Below are positions 1 through 7,517 of a stretch of DNA of 64,000 nucleotides, piece by piece. Position numbers and translations under genes: made by a program. The DNA is from JALZHR01 sp036388475 (GTDB lineage: Bacteria; Acidobacteriota; Blastocatellia; Pyrinomonadales; Pyrinomonadaceae). The first letter of the stretch is position 1; the number at the start of each line of letters is the position of its first letter. The notes under the pieces are model-generated. The model saw nothing but the letters and a program-made list of their open reading frames with translations, did no database searches and was not told the DNA's origin. The stretch lies in contig DASVRT010000074.1 of the NCBI GenBank assembly GCA_036388475.1, positions 97,563 through 161,562 on the forward strand. The letters run 5' to 3'.

Positions 1-660
1 GGCGATATGATTCCGGTGATGACCGGAATTTTGCTGGCGGCGCGGATGAAAAAGGAAACCAGAGTGGCGGTCGCTTATCTCGGCGAAGGCGCGTCTTCGA
101 CCGGAACGTTTCACGAAGGCGTGAATTTCGCCGCCGTGCAAAAACTTCCGCTCATCACGATTATCGAAAACAACGGCTACGCTTATTCGACGCCGGCGCG
201 CAATCAGTGCGCCGCCGCGCATTTTGTCGATAAGGCAGTCGGCTACGGAATTCTCGGTTTATCGGTTGACGGCAACGATATTGTCGCCTGTTATGAAACA
301 ATGAAAAAAGCGGTCGAACACGCGCGCGCCGGAGGCGGCGCGGTTTTAATCGAAGCGATGACTTATCGCCGCAAAGGGCACGCCGAACACGATAATCAAT
401 CTTACGTGCCGGCGGGCGAAATTGATTTCTGGGCGCAAAATAATGACCCGATTGACCGTTTCGAACGATTTCTGACGACCGAAAAATTTGCTTCCGAAAA
501 AGAATTAAACGAAATCGTCGCCGAGGTTTCCGCGTATCTCGAAGCGGAACTGGCGATTGCCGAAGAAGCCGGCGCGCCCGAAGCGATTTCGGCGGCTTAC
601 GAAGTTTTCGACAATCGAATCGTCGCGCCCGCTTTCAAAAAGAAAGTTTTGGAAAAATAA
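1..660 (+). CDS. Pyruvate / 2-oxoacid dehydrogenase E1 component, alpha subunit (5'-truncated)
   Basis: Thiamine-diphosphate E1 alpha chain of a 2-oxoacid dehydrogenase complex, which decarboxylates pyruvate or a branched-chain 2-oxoacid and acylates the lipoyl arm of E2. The frame is open from base 1, so the start lies upstream of the window; about 219 codons remain. The ThDP/Mg motif is visible as LGEGASSTG followed about 26 residues later by IENNG. The RRKGHAEHD segment matches the phosphorylation-loop region of E1 alpha chains. E1-beta (3237) and E2 (5625) follow on the same strand. Pyruvate versus branched-chain substrate cannot be settled from sequence alone. The stop codon directly abuts the next ATG. 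Confidence 0.9.
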   Translation, partial: GDMIPVMTGILLAARMKKETRVAVAYLGEGASSTGTFHEGVNFAAVQKLPLITIIENNGYAYSTPARNQCAAAHFVDKAVGYGILGLSVDGNDIVACYETMKKAVEHARAGGGAVLIEAMTYRRKGHAEHDNQSYVPAGEIDFWAQNNDPIDRFERFLTTEKFASEKELNEIVAEVSAYLEAELAIAEEAGAPEAISAAYEVFDNRIVAPAFKKKVLEK

Positions 661-1185
661 ATGGAATGGCTCGTCGAGAAATCAAGATACTTGCCGTTCA
701 TCGGTATTTTTTCGATGCTCGTCGGCGCGCTGGCGGCTTTTTTCGTCGGCGCGGTGAAAACGGTTCACGTTTTGCAAACCGCGGTTACACAATATATGGA
801 AGCCGAGCCGACGCTTTACGTTTTGTTTGAAGCGCTCGACTGTTTTCTGGTCGGCACCGGGCTGATTGTCATCGCGGTCGGGCTTTACGAGCTTTTTATC
901 GGCGGCTTGGAAGTTCCCGACTGGATGCTGGTCAGAAGTCTGGACGAGCTGAAAGCCAAATTCGTGTTCGTGATAATTCCCGTAATGGCGGCGAAATTCG
1001 TCCAGAAAATTTTGAAACAGGACACGAGCGCGCTCGACACGCTGTATTACGGCGCGGCGATAGCGATAATCACGCTGGCGCTGTCGGCGTTTGTTTTCGT
1101 CAGCATCAAAGAGAAAGAAGTGGATAAAGAGCATTCCGGCGATGAAGAAGAAACGCGCGCCAAAGATTTGAAAAAGAATAAATGA
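661..1185 (+). CDS. YqhA / UPF0114 family inner-membrane protein
   Basis: Small integral membrane protein of the YqhA (UPF0114) family; no established biochemical role. The 174 residues contain a hydrophobic segment at about 10-32, a second near 50-80 including the GLYELFIGGLEVPDW signature, and two more around 100-113 and 128-150. The tail is highly charged (KEKEVDKEHSGDEEE). The ATG is immediately adjacent to the E1-alpha stop (TAA ATG), so it is probably translated from the same mRNA by coupling. Its place inside a dehydrogenase gene set looks incidental. Family call is confident; function is unknown. Confidence 0.85.
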   Translation: MEWLVEKSRYLPFIGIFSMLVGALAAFFVGAVKTVHVLQTAVTQYMEAEPTLYVLFEALDCFLVGTGLIVIAVGLYELFIGGLEVPDWMLVRSLDELKAKFVFVIIPVMAAKFVQKILKQDTSALDTLYYGAAIAIITLALSAFVFVSIKEKEVDKEHSGDEEETRAKDLKKNK

Positions 1186-1209
1186 AGTAAACAAACGGAG
1201 GCAAAATTT

Positions 1210-1788
1210 ATGGATTTTTCTAATAACGGGCTGGGAAATTTTAACAATCAAGACTCGCTCAGCAATTTAGTGCCGGACAGAAGCGAGCTCGAATGCGAAG
1301 AACTGTTTGCGCAAGCCGACCGCCTGCTGAACGAAGGCGCGATTATCGATGCGGTCGAAAAGCTCTCGCAAATCGTCAAGCGCAACCCGCATTTCGGCAA
1401 AGCCTACAACCATCTCGGCTGGCTCTACGAAACGAAATATAAAAATTACGCGCGCGCCGAAGAATATTACAAAGCCGCGATTCAGTATGCGCCGCATTAC
1501 AACGCTTCTTATTTGAATTACGCCTATTTTCTCTCGAATCTCGGACGCTTCGACGAGCTGAAAGCGCATCTCGACCGAATGGCGCAGATTCCGGGCATTG
1601 CCAAAGACACCGTCGCCAACGAATACGCCATAATGTATGAAATGCAGGGCAATCTTCAGCAGGCGATGGATTATTATCAGAAAGCGGCGATTGTCACGCT
1701 GGACAGCGCGAAACTGGACAAATATAAAGAAGGCATCGACCGCTGCCGCAAGAAACTGGAGATTCTGAATCCTTCAAGCAGTTTTTAA
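1210..1788 (+). CDS. TPR-repeat protein
   Basis: 192-residue soluble protein built from tetratricopeptide repeats, a protein-protein interaction scaffold. Helical repeat pairs can be followed from about residue 25 to 175: LLNEGAIIDAVEKLSQIVKR, then KAYNHLGWLYE with YARAEEYYKAAIQYAPH, then NEYAIMYEMQGNLQQAMDYY. There is no signal peptide or membrane segment, so it is probably cytoplasmic. A good Shine-Dalgarno (ACGGAGGC) lies about 10 bases before the ATG. The partner is not deducible. It sits 24 bases after the YqhA-like gene, so they may be co-transcribed. Confidence 0.8.
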   Translation: MDFSNNGLGNFNNQDSLSNLVPDRSELECEELFAQADRLLNEGAIIDAVEKLSQIVKRNPHFGKAYNHLGWLYETKYKNYARAEEYYKAAIQYAPHYNASYLNYAYFLSNLGRFDELKAHLDRMAQIPGIAKDTVANEYAIMYEMQGNLQQAMDYYQKAAIVTLDSAKLDKYKEGIDRCRKKLEILNPSSSF

Positions 1789-1900
1789 TCAGTGGTCAGT
1801 ATCGGCGGTCGGTTGCAAGTTGAAATAAATTCAAGAACGCAATTTCCCCTTAACCACCGAGCACTGACCACTGATTACTGACCACTGATGACTGACCACT
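1788..1900 (+). repeat. Intergenic inverted/direct word repeat (ACTGACCACT family)
   Basis: A 14-bp inverted repeat joins 1788-1801 to 1876-1889 exactly. On the right side the word ACTGACCACT occurs three times at a strict 14-base period (1863, 1877, 1891). The third copy ends directly before the ATG at 1901. The structure could form a long hairpin; there is no U-tract. Confidence 0.8.
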
Positions 1901-2344
1901 ATGCAAAGCTTTAGCAGCGTTCCGTTCAAGATTGACGACAACTTTTCGCAGGTTGCCGGCGTCGCCAAATTTTCGGGCGCGGGCATTGTCCTTGAGTTTG
2001 AATCGAAGCTTTTCGGCATTATCAAAAGCGGCGTCAAGGAAGTCCGCCTCGCGCTGGACGACATTCTGGACGTGAAATTCAAAAAAGGAATGTTTAAACG
2101 CGGCGCGCGTATCGAAATCCGTCTGAAAAGCTTCACGAAGCTCAACGAAGTGCCGAACCGTGACGCCCGGATTACTTTAAAATTAGAACGCGACGATTTC
2201 GAGCGCGGCGCGCAAGCCGTCGAGCGTTTGCAGAAAGATTTGAGCGAGCGCCGGGAATCGCTGCCGCCGGTGCACACGCCCGTCAGCCGTCTGTTTACCG
2301 ACGAAAGCGACGAACACGAGCCGCCGGAACATAAAGATTCATAA
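1901..2344 (+). CDS. Conserved hypothetical protein, PH-like N-terminal half
   Basis: 147-residue soluble protein of unknown function. Residues 1-95 are rich in alternating beta-strand patterns (GAGIVLEFESK, KEVRLALDDILDVKFKKG, ARIEIRLKSF), which resembles a small PH-like or GRAM-like beta domain; this is inference from pattern only. Residues 100-147 are charged and probably disordered. No signal peptide. The ATG has no recognisable Shine-Dalgarno because the preceding bases belong to a 14-nt direct repeat; an internal start cannot be excluded. Placed between the E1-alpha and E1-beta genes. Confidence 0.65.
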   Translation: MQSFSSVPFKIDDNFSQVAGVAKFSGAGIVLEFESKLFGIIKSGVKEVRLALDDILDVKFKKGMFKRGARIEIRLKSFTKLNEVPNRDARITLKLERDDFERGAQAVERLQKDLSERRESLPPVHTPVSRLFTDESDEHEPPEHKDS

Positions 2345-2432
2345 AAGCTTGCGGTCTTTGCCGATTCTTTCAGGTAACGGCAAGCGGCTGACGGCAATAT
2401 TTTTATGATTCAAAGTTAGAAGAGGAGCATCT

Positions 2433-3104
2433 ATGAAGCGCATACTTCGTGAAAACGGGCTTTCTATTGTTTGGCTTGGGTTGTTCTTTGTCGCCTTAAT
2501 AGCAGGGCAAACCGTTTCCGGTTATCTTCAATACAATGAGGAACAGCGAGACCATCGACAAGCCGAAGTCAGTTATTTCGAGTATCTGACGACGCCGCAC
2601 TTTGTCGAAGCGACGATGGAGAATTGGGAATCGGAGTTTTTGCAGATGTTTTTGTTCATAACGCTGACCTCGTTTCTGTATCAGAAAGGGTCTGCCGAAT
2701 CGAAAAAACTCGACGAGGAGGAAGCCGTTGACCGCGAACCGCGACAGTCGAAAGACAAGAAAGACGCGCCGTTTCCGGTGCGTAAAGGCGGCGTGATACT
2801 CAAGCTTTACGAATATTCGTTAAGCCTGGCTTTCCTGATATTGTTCATAATCTGCTTCTTCCTGCACGCGGCGGGCGGCGCGCGCGAATATAATCAGGAA
2901 CAGTTGGAACACGGAAGCGCCGGGCTGGTATCGACGCTTCAATACCTGGCGGGCTCGCGTTTTTGGTTCGAATCTTTCCAGAACTGGCAGAGCGAGTTTT
3001 TAGCCGTCGGATTGATGGTGGTTCTTTCGATTTGGTTACGACAGAAAGGCTCGCCCGAATCAAAGCCGGTCGATGCCCCGCACAGTCAAACCGGCAAAGA
3101 ATAA
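2433..3104 (+). CDS. DUF6766-like membrane protein with internal duplication
   Basis: 223-residue membrane protein resembling DUF6766; function unknown. It is made of two similar halves. Each has a hydrophobic helix (about 12-30 and 130-148), an acidic/polar loop with Y-N-[EQ]-E-Q, a segment ending NW[EQ]SEFL, a second helix, and the closing motif QKGS[AP]ESK (near residues 85 and 210). The linker (about 90-120) is Lys/Glu-rich. A good ribosome site (AGAGGAGC) precedes the ATG. The gene lies between the E1-alpha and E1-beta genes with no obvious functional link. Confidence 0.7.
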   Translation: MKRILRENGLSIVWLGLFFVALIAGQTVSGYLQYNEEQRDHRQAEVSYFEYLTTPHFVEATMENWESEFLQMFLFITLTSFLYQKGSAESKKLDEEEAVDREPRQSKDKKDAPFPVRKGGVILKLYEYSLSLAFLILFIICFFLHAAGGAREYNQEQLEHGSAGLVSTLQYLAGSRFWFESFQNWQSEFLAVGLMVVLSIWLRQKGSPESKPVDAPHSQTGKE

Positions 3105-3236
3105 GGTTTCGGATCAATTCCGTCGGGCGGCTGCAAAACAGAAGTCGCCGGGGCGCGGGTCGCGGCTGAAAATATCCGCCGGAATTGTAATATAATTAAG
3201 AGACTCAAATAAATCTATAAAAATTAATCAACAATA

Positions 3237-4244
3237 ATGGCGGCAACGGCAAAAACGGAAACAAAAGGCTTAACCTTAATCGAAGCGATTCGACAGGGCA
3301 TCTGGGAAGAAATGACGCGCGACGAGAGCGTTTTCGTCATCGGCGAAGACATCGGCGCATACGGCGGCGCGTTTAAATTGACCGAAGGTTTTATCGAGCA
3401 TTTCGGCGCGGAAAGAATGATTGACACGCCGATTTCCGAAGCGGCGATTGTCGGCGCGGCGTGCGGCGCGGCGCTGATGGGAATGAAGCCGGTCGCGGAA
3501 TTTCAGTTTATCGACTTTATCTCGTGCGGCTTCGATATGCTGACGAATTACGCGGCGAAATCGCGTTATCGCGGCTGCGGCTCGATTCAGGCGGTTTTTC
3601 GCGGTCCGTGCGGTTCGGGCGTGCGCGGCGGTCCGTTTCACTCTTTGAATGCCGAAGCTTTTTTTATGAACACCGCCGGGCTGAAAATGGTCGAGCCTTC
3701 GACCGCGTACGACGCGAAAGGCTTAATCAAAGCGGCAATCCGCGACCCCGACCCGGTTTTGTTTTTTGAACACAAAAAGCTTTATCGCCTGCCGCGACTG
3801 CGCGAAGAATTGCCCGCCGACGATTACATCGTCGAAATCGGCAAGGCGCGAACGGCGCGGACAGGTAAAGATTTATCAATCATCACTTTCGGCGCGCAGG
3901 TTTTAAACGCGCTGGACGCCGCCGATACGCTGGAAAAAGAAGACGGCTTGCAGGTTGAAGTCATTGATTTGCGCTCCCTTGCGCCGCTCGACAAAGAAGC
4001 GATTTTAGCGACGGTGAAAAAAACGAATCGCGTTCTGGTTTTGCACGAAGCCAGTTTGACGGGCGGAATCGGCGGCGAGATTTCCGCCATTATCGCCGAG
4101 GAAGCCTTTGAATGGCTCGACGCACCCGTCATTCGCGTCGCCTCGATTGACGCGCCCGTCCCGTTTGCGCCGCAGATGGAAGATTATTATCTGCCGCAGC
4201 TTTCGGAGATTATCGAAGCGGTGCGGCGTTTGGCGAAATATTAA
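3237..4244 (+). CDS. Pyruvate / 2-oxoacid dehydrogenase E1 component, beta subunit
   Basis: 335-residue transketolase-type E1 beta chain that completes the alpha2-beta2 E1 enzyme with the product at 1-660. Recognisable features are VFVIGEDIGAYGG near residue 32, DTPISEAAIVG near 64, the pyrimidine-binding domain to about 180, and a C-terminal transketolase_C domain from about 200 (SIITFGAQV, VIDLRSLAPLD, VLHEASLTGGIGGE). Length is normal for the family. The ATG has no clear Shine-Dalgarno and is preceded by an AT-rich stretch, suggesting a separate promoter. Whether the complex acts on pyruvate or branched-chain oxoacids is uncertain. Confidence 0.92.
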   Translation: MAATAKTETKGLTLIEAIRQGIWEEMTRDESVFVIGEDIGAYGGAFKLTEGFIEHFGAERMIDTPISEAAIVGAACGAALMGMKPVAEFQFIDFISCGFDMLTNYAAKSRYRGCGSIQAVFRGPCGSGVRGGPFHSLNAEAFFMNTAGLKMVEPSTAYDAKGLIKAAIRDPDPVLFFEHKKLYRLPRLREELPADDYIVEIGKARTARTGKDLSIITFGAQVLNALDAADTLEKEDGLQVEVIDLRSLAPLDKEAILATVKKTNRVLVLHEASLTGGIGGEISAIIAEEAFEWLDAPVIRVASIDAPVPFAPQMEDYYLPQLSEIIEAVRRLAKY

Positions 4245-4263
4245 ACGACGGCATTTAAAATTT

Positions 4264-4788
4264 ATGAAAAAATTGAAAATTTTATTTTTGTGCTGCGCTT
4301 TGATTTTATCGTCGTTCGATTTCATCGAAAGCAAAGACCGGCGGGAAATAAAAATAGCGCCTGCCGCGCCGACCGTTCCGAATGAAATTCCGAACATATT
4401 TCGCCCGATTGGCAATTTATTTAAACGGCTTCTCGGAATAAAGCGGAAACCCGTTTATTGTCCGCCGCCGGCTTTGGTCAAAAATCTTATGTTGGACAAA
4501 ACGGAGGTATTTTCAAATTGTTCGGCAGACGGAAAATCCTGTTCGGATAATACTCAGGCAATAGAGGTTTTGACCGAAGGATACGACGCGGAAAATGACG
4601 TTTTGACTTATGTTTACAAAGTTTCCGGCGGCGAGATTATCGGAACGGGCACAAAAGTTAAGTGGAATTTGTCCGGCGTCAAGCCCGGAACTTATACGAT
4701 TACTGCCGGAGTTGACGACGGCTGCGGCGTCTGCGGAAAGACGGAAACGAAAGAAATCAAAGTCATCGAATGTCCGAACTGCAATTAG
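4264..4788 (+). CDS. Secreted Ig-like/PKD-like hypothetical protein
   Basis: 174-residue exported protein. The start at 4264 (MKKLKIL) is preferred over an upstream in-frame ATG because it gives a signal peptide (residues 1-20) and does not overlap E1-beta. After a Pro-rich linker, residues 75-170 form a beta-rich domain: DNTQAIEVLTEGYDAENDVLTY, split by WNLSGVKPGTYTITAGVDDGCG. This pattern is typical of PKD/cadherin-like folds seen in acidobacterial OmpA-type proteins. Several cysteines (CGVC, CPNC at the C-terminus) could form disulfides. Function unknown. It overlaps the next gene by 19 bases. Confidence 0.65.
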   Translation: MKKLKILFLCCALILSSFDFIESKDRREIKIAPAAPTVPNEIPNIFRPIGNLFKRLLGIKRKPVYCPPPALVKNLMLDKTEVFSNCSADGKSCSDNTQAIEVLTEGYDAENDVLTYVYKVSGGEIIGTGTKVKWNLSGVKPGTYTITAGVDDGCGVCGKTETKEIKVIECPNCN

Positions 4789-5216
4789 GAAAACTCGAAA
4801 GCGTTCACGGCATCTCGCCGGTTTTTATGCAGCGCGCGGCGGTCGTCGCCGTGCTTTCCTTCATCTTTTTCGTGGCGATGTTCATCGCTTTTTCGATTCG
4901 GCAAAACATCGGTTATTTTCTGCTGGCGACGGCTTTTCTGCTCGTCCAGCTGCTGACGCTTTTCGGCTGGCTGAGAGCGCGGCGCACGGAATTTAAAATT
5001 TACGAAAACGGGTTTTCATACAAAAAACAAACCTGCCGGTGGGACGAAATCGAAGCGATGGCGGTCAAAACGGAAAGCCGCTTGGTCGGCGGCGCGAAAA
5101 TCAATTGCGAAATCCGCAAAACGAACGGCGAGAAAATTGTTTTAAACGAAGCGCTTCACGGTATTGATAAAATTATGGAGCGAATCAGCGCCGAAATCGA
5201 GAAAAGAAGCGAATGA
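4770..5216 (+). CDS. Membrane protein with cytoplasmic PH-like (YcxB-like) tail
   Basis: 148-residue protein with two transmembrane helices (about 22-42 and 48-68) followed by a soluble domain that begins RRTEFKIYENGFSYKK and contains WDEIEAMAV. That arrangement resembles YcxB-like or bacterial PH-domain membrane proteins of unknown role; the fold assignment is inference. The ATG lies inside the 3' end of the upstream gene in another frame (19-base overlap), so translation is likely coupled. It is the last gene before a 400-base repeat-rich gap that precedes the E2 gene. Confidence 0.65.
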   Translation: MSELQLGKLESVHGISPVFMQRAAVVAVLSFIFFVAMFIAFSIRQNIGYFLLATAFLLVQLLTLFGWLRARRTEFKIYENGFSYKKQTCRWDEIEAMAVKTESRLVGGAKINCEIRKTNGEKIVLNEALHGIDKIMERISAEIEKRSE

Positions 5217-5310
5217 AATGGCAAAACGCAAATGCAAAATGAAAATGGAAGACGGAGTTTTCGTTCGCTTCCTTGTATGCATTAAATACAAATTCATCGT
5301 TTTATGAAGA

Positions 5311-5365
5311 AAAACGGCGTTTGGAAGCGTTAAAATGCGAAATTAACGCTTCCAAACGCCGTTTT
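5311..5365. repeat. Perfect 23-bp inverted repeat
   Basis: Bases 5311-5333 and 5343-5365 are exact reverse complements (23 bp) around a 9-base loop. The right arm contains the first unit of the 21-nt tandem array; the left arm is the same unit in inverted orientation. There is no U-tract, so a simple intrinsic terminator is unlikely. Confidence 0.9.
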
Positions 5366-5488
5366 AATGTTTTCAAATCGCGTTCTAACGCTTTTAAATG
5401 ACGTTTTAATGCTTCCAAACGCCGTTTGATAACTTTCAAATCTGATTCGATAACTTACAAACGCCGGATGTAAGCTTACAAATATCAT
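5330..5488 (-). CDS. Candidate small heptapeptide-repeat ORF in array A
   Basis: The minus strand is open across the whole 21-nt array from an ATG at 5488 to a TAA at 5330, giving 52 residues. The translation is a run of heptads: LHPAFVS, YRIRFES, YQTAFGS, IKTSFKS, VRTRFEN, IKTAFGS, then VNFAF. The consensus is [IVY]-[KRQ]-T-x-F-x-[SN], with hydrophobic residues at positions 1 and 5. The phase is retained although units differ at many bases. No clear Shine-Dalgarno precedes the ATG, so expression is uncertain and the array may be non-coding. Confidence 0.35.
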   Translation of the reverse strand: MIFVSLHPAFVSYRIRFESYQTAFGSIKTSFKSVRTRFENIKTAFGSVNFAF

Positions 5489-5495
5489 TTTCCGC
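5349..5495. repeat. Array A: seven degenerate 21-nt tandem units
   Basis: Seven contiguous units of exactly 21 bases start at 5349, 5370, 5391, 5412, 5433, 5454 and 5475. Each begins [CT]TT, has an AAA core at unit positions 6-8 and usually a CGTTTTAA-like right half. Identity between units is moderate while the period never slips. The rest of the 5217-5624 gap holds an AT-rich stretch, then T/C-rich words (TTTTGCC, CTTTGCC, TTTTACC) at 5501-5531, and the E2 promoter region. Confidence 0.85.
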
Positions 5496-5624
5496 TTTGG
5501 CTTTTGCCCTTTGCCTTTTACCTTTTGCCCTGACTGTCGTTTTCATCGTCAAAATTTTCTAGTATTCTGTTATCAGTATTATTCAAATTTATATAGCAAT
5601 CATTTATTGGAAAACGGAGAATTT

Positions 5625-7517
5625 ATGAGCGTAGAAGTTGTGATGCCGCAGATGGGCGAATCCATTACGGAAGGAACTATTTCAAAATGGCTGAAAGCGG
5701 TTGGCGATAAAATCGAACGCGACGAGCCGATTCTGGAAATTTCCACCGATAAAGTCGATGCCGAAGTTCCGGCTCCGGCGGCGGGCGTTTTGCTGGAAAT
5801 TCGCCATAACGAAGGCGAAACCGTGGAAGTCGGAACCGCTCTGGCGATTATCGGCGAAGAAGGCGAAAGCTCGGCAAACGGGAATCAGCCGTCAGCCGTC
5901 AGCCGTCAGCCCGAAGCGGCGAAAGCTGACGAACCACAACCCGTTAGTGAGGAAGCTCGACCGGAGCCTGTCGCGCAGACGCAAACCGCGACCGTCTCCG
6001 ACGGCAGCCAGACGCAAGCAGCAACGGCGACGGCAACTGCCGCAAGCGCGGACGCAACCGAAATCGTGATGCCGCAGATGGGCGAATCCATTACCGAGGG
6101 CACGATTTCAAAATGGCTGAAAGCGGTCGGCGATAAAATCGAACGCGACGAGCCGATTTTGGAAATTTCCACCGATAAAGTTGACGCGGAAGTCCCAAGC
6201 CCAGCCGCCGGAACGCTTTTGGAAATCCTTCATCAGGAAGGCGAAACGGTCGAAGTCGGAACGGTTTTAGCGATGGTCGGAAGTCAAAACGGCGCGGCGG
6301 TTTCACAATCTGCGCCCGCCGCGCAAAAACAAGCCGTTGAAACAACGGCGCAGGCTTCCGGCGCGGACGCGTCGAGCGCGCCGCAGGCGAAAGCCGAAGT
6401 CCAAAGCCCGCCGACCGGAGAACAGCCGCCGCCGCAAAACGTTTCGGAAACGGCGGGCAGAAGCTACGATTACGACCGACCGGAAGCGAAACAGGAAGCG
6501 CAGGCGGCAGCTTCAAACGGCGAAAAATCCGTCGAAGAACTGCGCCGGACGAAATCCAGCCCGCTCGTTCGCAATATCGCCAAAGAACACGGCATCGATT
6601 TATCGCGAATTTCGGGCAGCGGTATGAGCGGGCGCGTGACGAAAAAAGATATTCTGTCTTTTATCGAATCCGGCGCGGCTCTGAAACCGCAGGATTTGCT
6701 GCGCAAAGACGCGCCGGTCGCGCCGCAGATTACGCCGACCACCGCGCAGCCGCAAATTGTTCAGCAGCCTGCGCAGCGCGCGCCATACGCCGCGCCGCAG
6801 GTTGCCGCGTCGGTCGGCGATAGAGTCGAGCCGATGTCGATGATGCGCAAGAAAATTGCCGAGCATATGACGTTCTCGAAACAGACTTCGGCGCACGTGA
6901 CGAGCGTTTACGAAATCGATATGACGAACGTCGCGCGCTTTCGCGAGCGTAACAAAGCGGAATTTCAATCGCGTTATGGCACGAAATTGACGTTTATGCC
7001 GTTTATCTTTCAGGCGACGACCGCCGCGCTCAGAAAATTTCCGGTCGTCAACGCGCAGGTTTCCGGCGAGCAGATTATCTACAAAGGCGACATCAATCTC
7101 GGAATGGCGGTCGCGCTCGATTGGGGCTTGATTGTTCCGGTTATCAAACGCGCCGATGCGCTTTCGCTTTCCGGCTTGGCGGCGGCGGCGAATGATTTGG
7201 CTGACCGCGCGCGAACGAAAAAATTAATGCCGGACGAAGTGGCGGGCGGAACGTTTACGATTACGAATCCGGGCGTTTTCGGCGGATTGTTCGGCACGCC
7301 GATTATCAATCAGCCGCAAGTCGCTATCCTATGCGTCGGCACCATCGAAAAACGCCCGAAAGTTATCACCACGCCGGAAGGCGACGACGTCATCGCGATT
7401 CGCTCGATGGCTTATTTCGCTTTGACTTTCGACCATCGCATCGTGGACGGCGCGGACGCGGAAAAATTCCTTTCCTTTATGAAGCAGTATCTGGAAACGA
7501 CGCAGTTTAGTCTTTAA
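5625..7517 (+). CDS. 2-oxoacid dehydrogenase E2 (dihydrolipoamide acyltransferase), two lipoyl domains
   Basis: E2 core of the complex whose E1 chains are at 1-660 and 3237. The start at 5625 follows the Shine-Dalgarno ACGGAGA and begins directly with the first lipoyl domain, so the upstream in-frame ATG was not used. Order: lipoyl domain 1 (lysine 43 in STDKVDAEV), Ala/Pro/Gln-rich linker, lipoyl domain 2 (lysine 185 in an identical motif), long linker, peripheral-subunit-binding domain (SSPLVRNIAKEHGIDLSRI), linker, and catalytic domain ending with HRIVDG (His604, Asp608). The 630-residue length fits a two-lipoyl E2. The two lipoyl domains are nearly identical, suggesting recent duplication or gene conversion. 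The acyl group is not assignable. Confidence 0.93.
   Translation: MSVEVVMPQMGESITEGTISKWLKAVGDKIERDEPILEISTDKVDAEVPAPAAGVLLEIRHNEGETVEVGTALAIIGEEGESSANGNQPSAVSRQPEAAKADEPQPVSEEARPEPVAQTQTATVSDGSQTQAATATATAASADATEIVMPQMGESITEGTISKWLKAVGDKIERDEPILEISTDKVDAEVPSPAAGTLLEILHQEGETVEVGTVLAMVGSQNGAAVSQSAPAAQKQAVETTAQASGADASSAPQAKAEVQSPPTGEQPPPQNVSETAGRSYDYDRPEAKQEAQAAASNGEKSVEELRRTKSSPLVRNIAKEHGIDLSRISGSGMSGRVTKKDILSFIESGAALKPQDLLRKDAPVAPQITPTTAQPQIVQQPAQRAPYAAPQVAASVGDRVEPMSMMRKKIAEHMTFSKQTSAHVTSVYEIDMTNVARFRERNKAEFQSRYGTKLTFMPFIFQATTAALRKFPVVNAQVSGEQIIYKGDINLGMAVALDWGLIVPVIKRADALSLSGLAAAANDLADRARTKKLMPDEVAGGTFTITNPGVFGGLFGTPIINQPQVAILCVGTIEKRPKVITTPEGDDVIAIRSMAYFALTFDHRIVDGADAEKFLSFMKQYLETTQFSL

Noticed and set aside
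682..1251. 189-residue minus-strand ORF
   Set aside because: Antisense shadow of the YqhA-like gene; Arg/His-rich, no start signal or recognisable motif.
4108..4263. In-frame 5' extension of the 4264 gene
   Set aside because: It would overlap E1-beta, is Arg-rich and hides the signal peptide that starts at 4264.
5349..5495. CRISPR array
   Set aside because: Units are contiguous with no spacers, diverge from each other and have no cas genes nearby.
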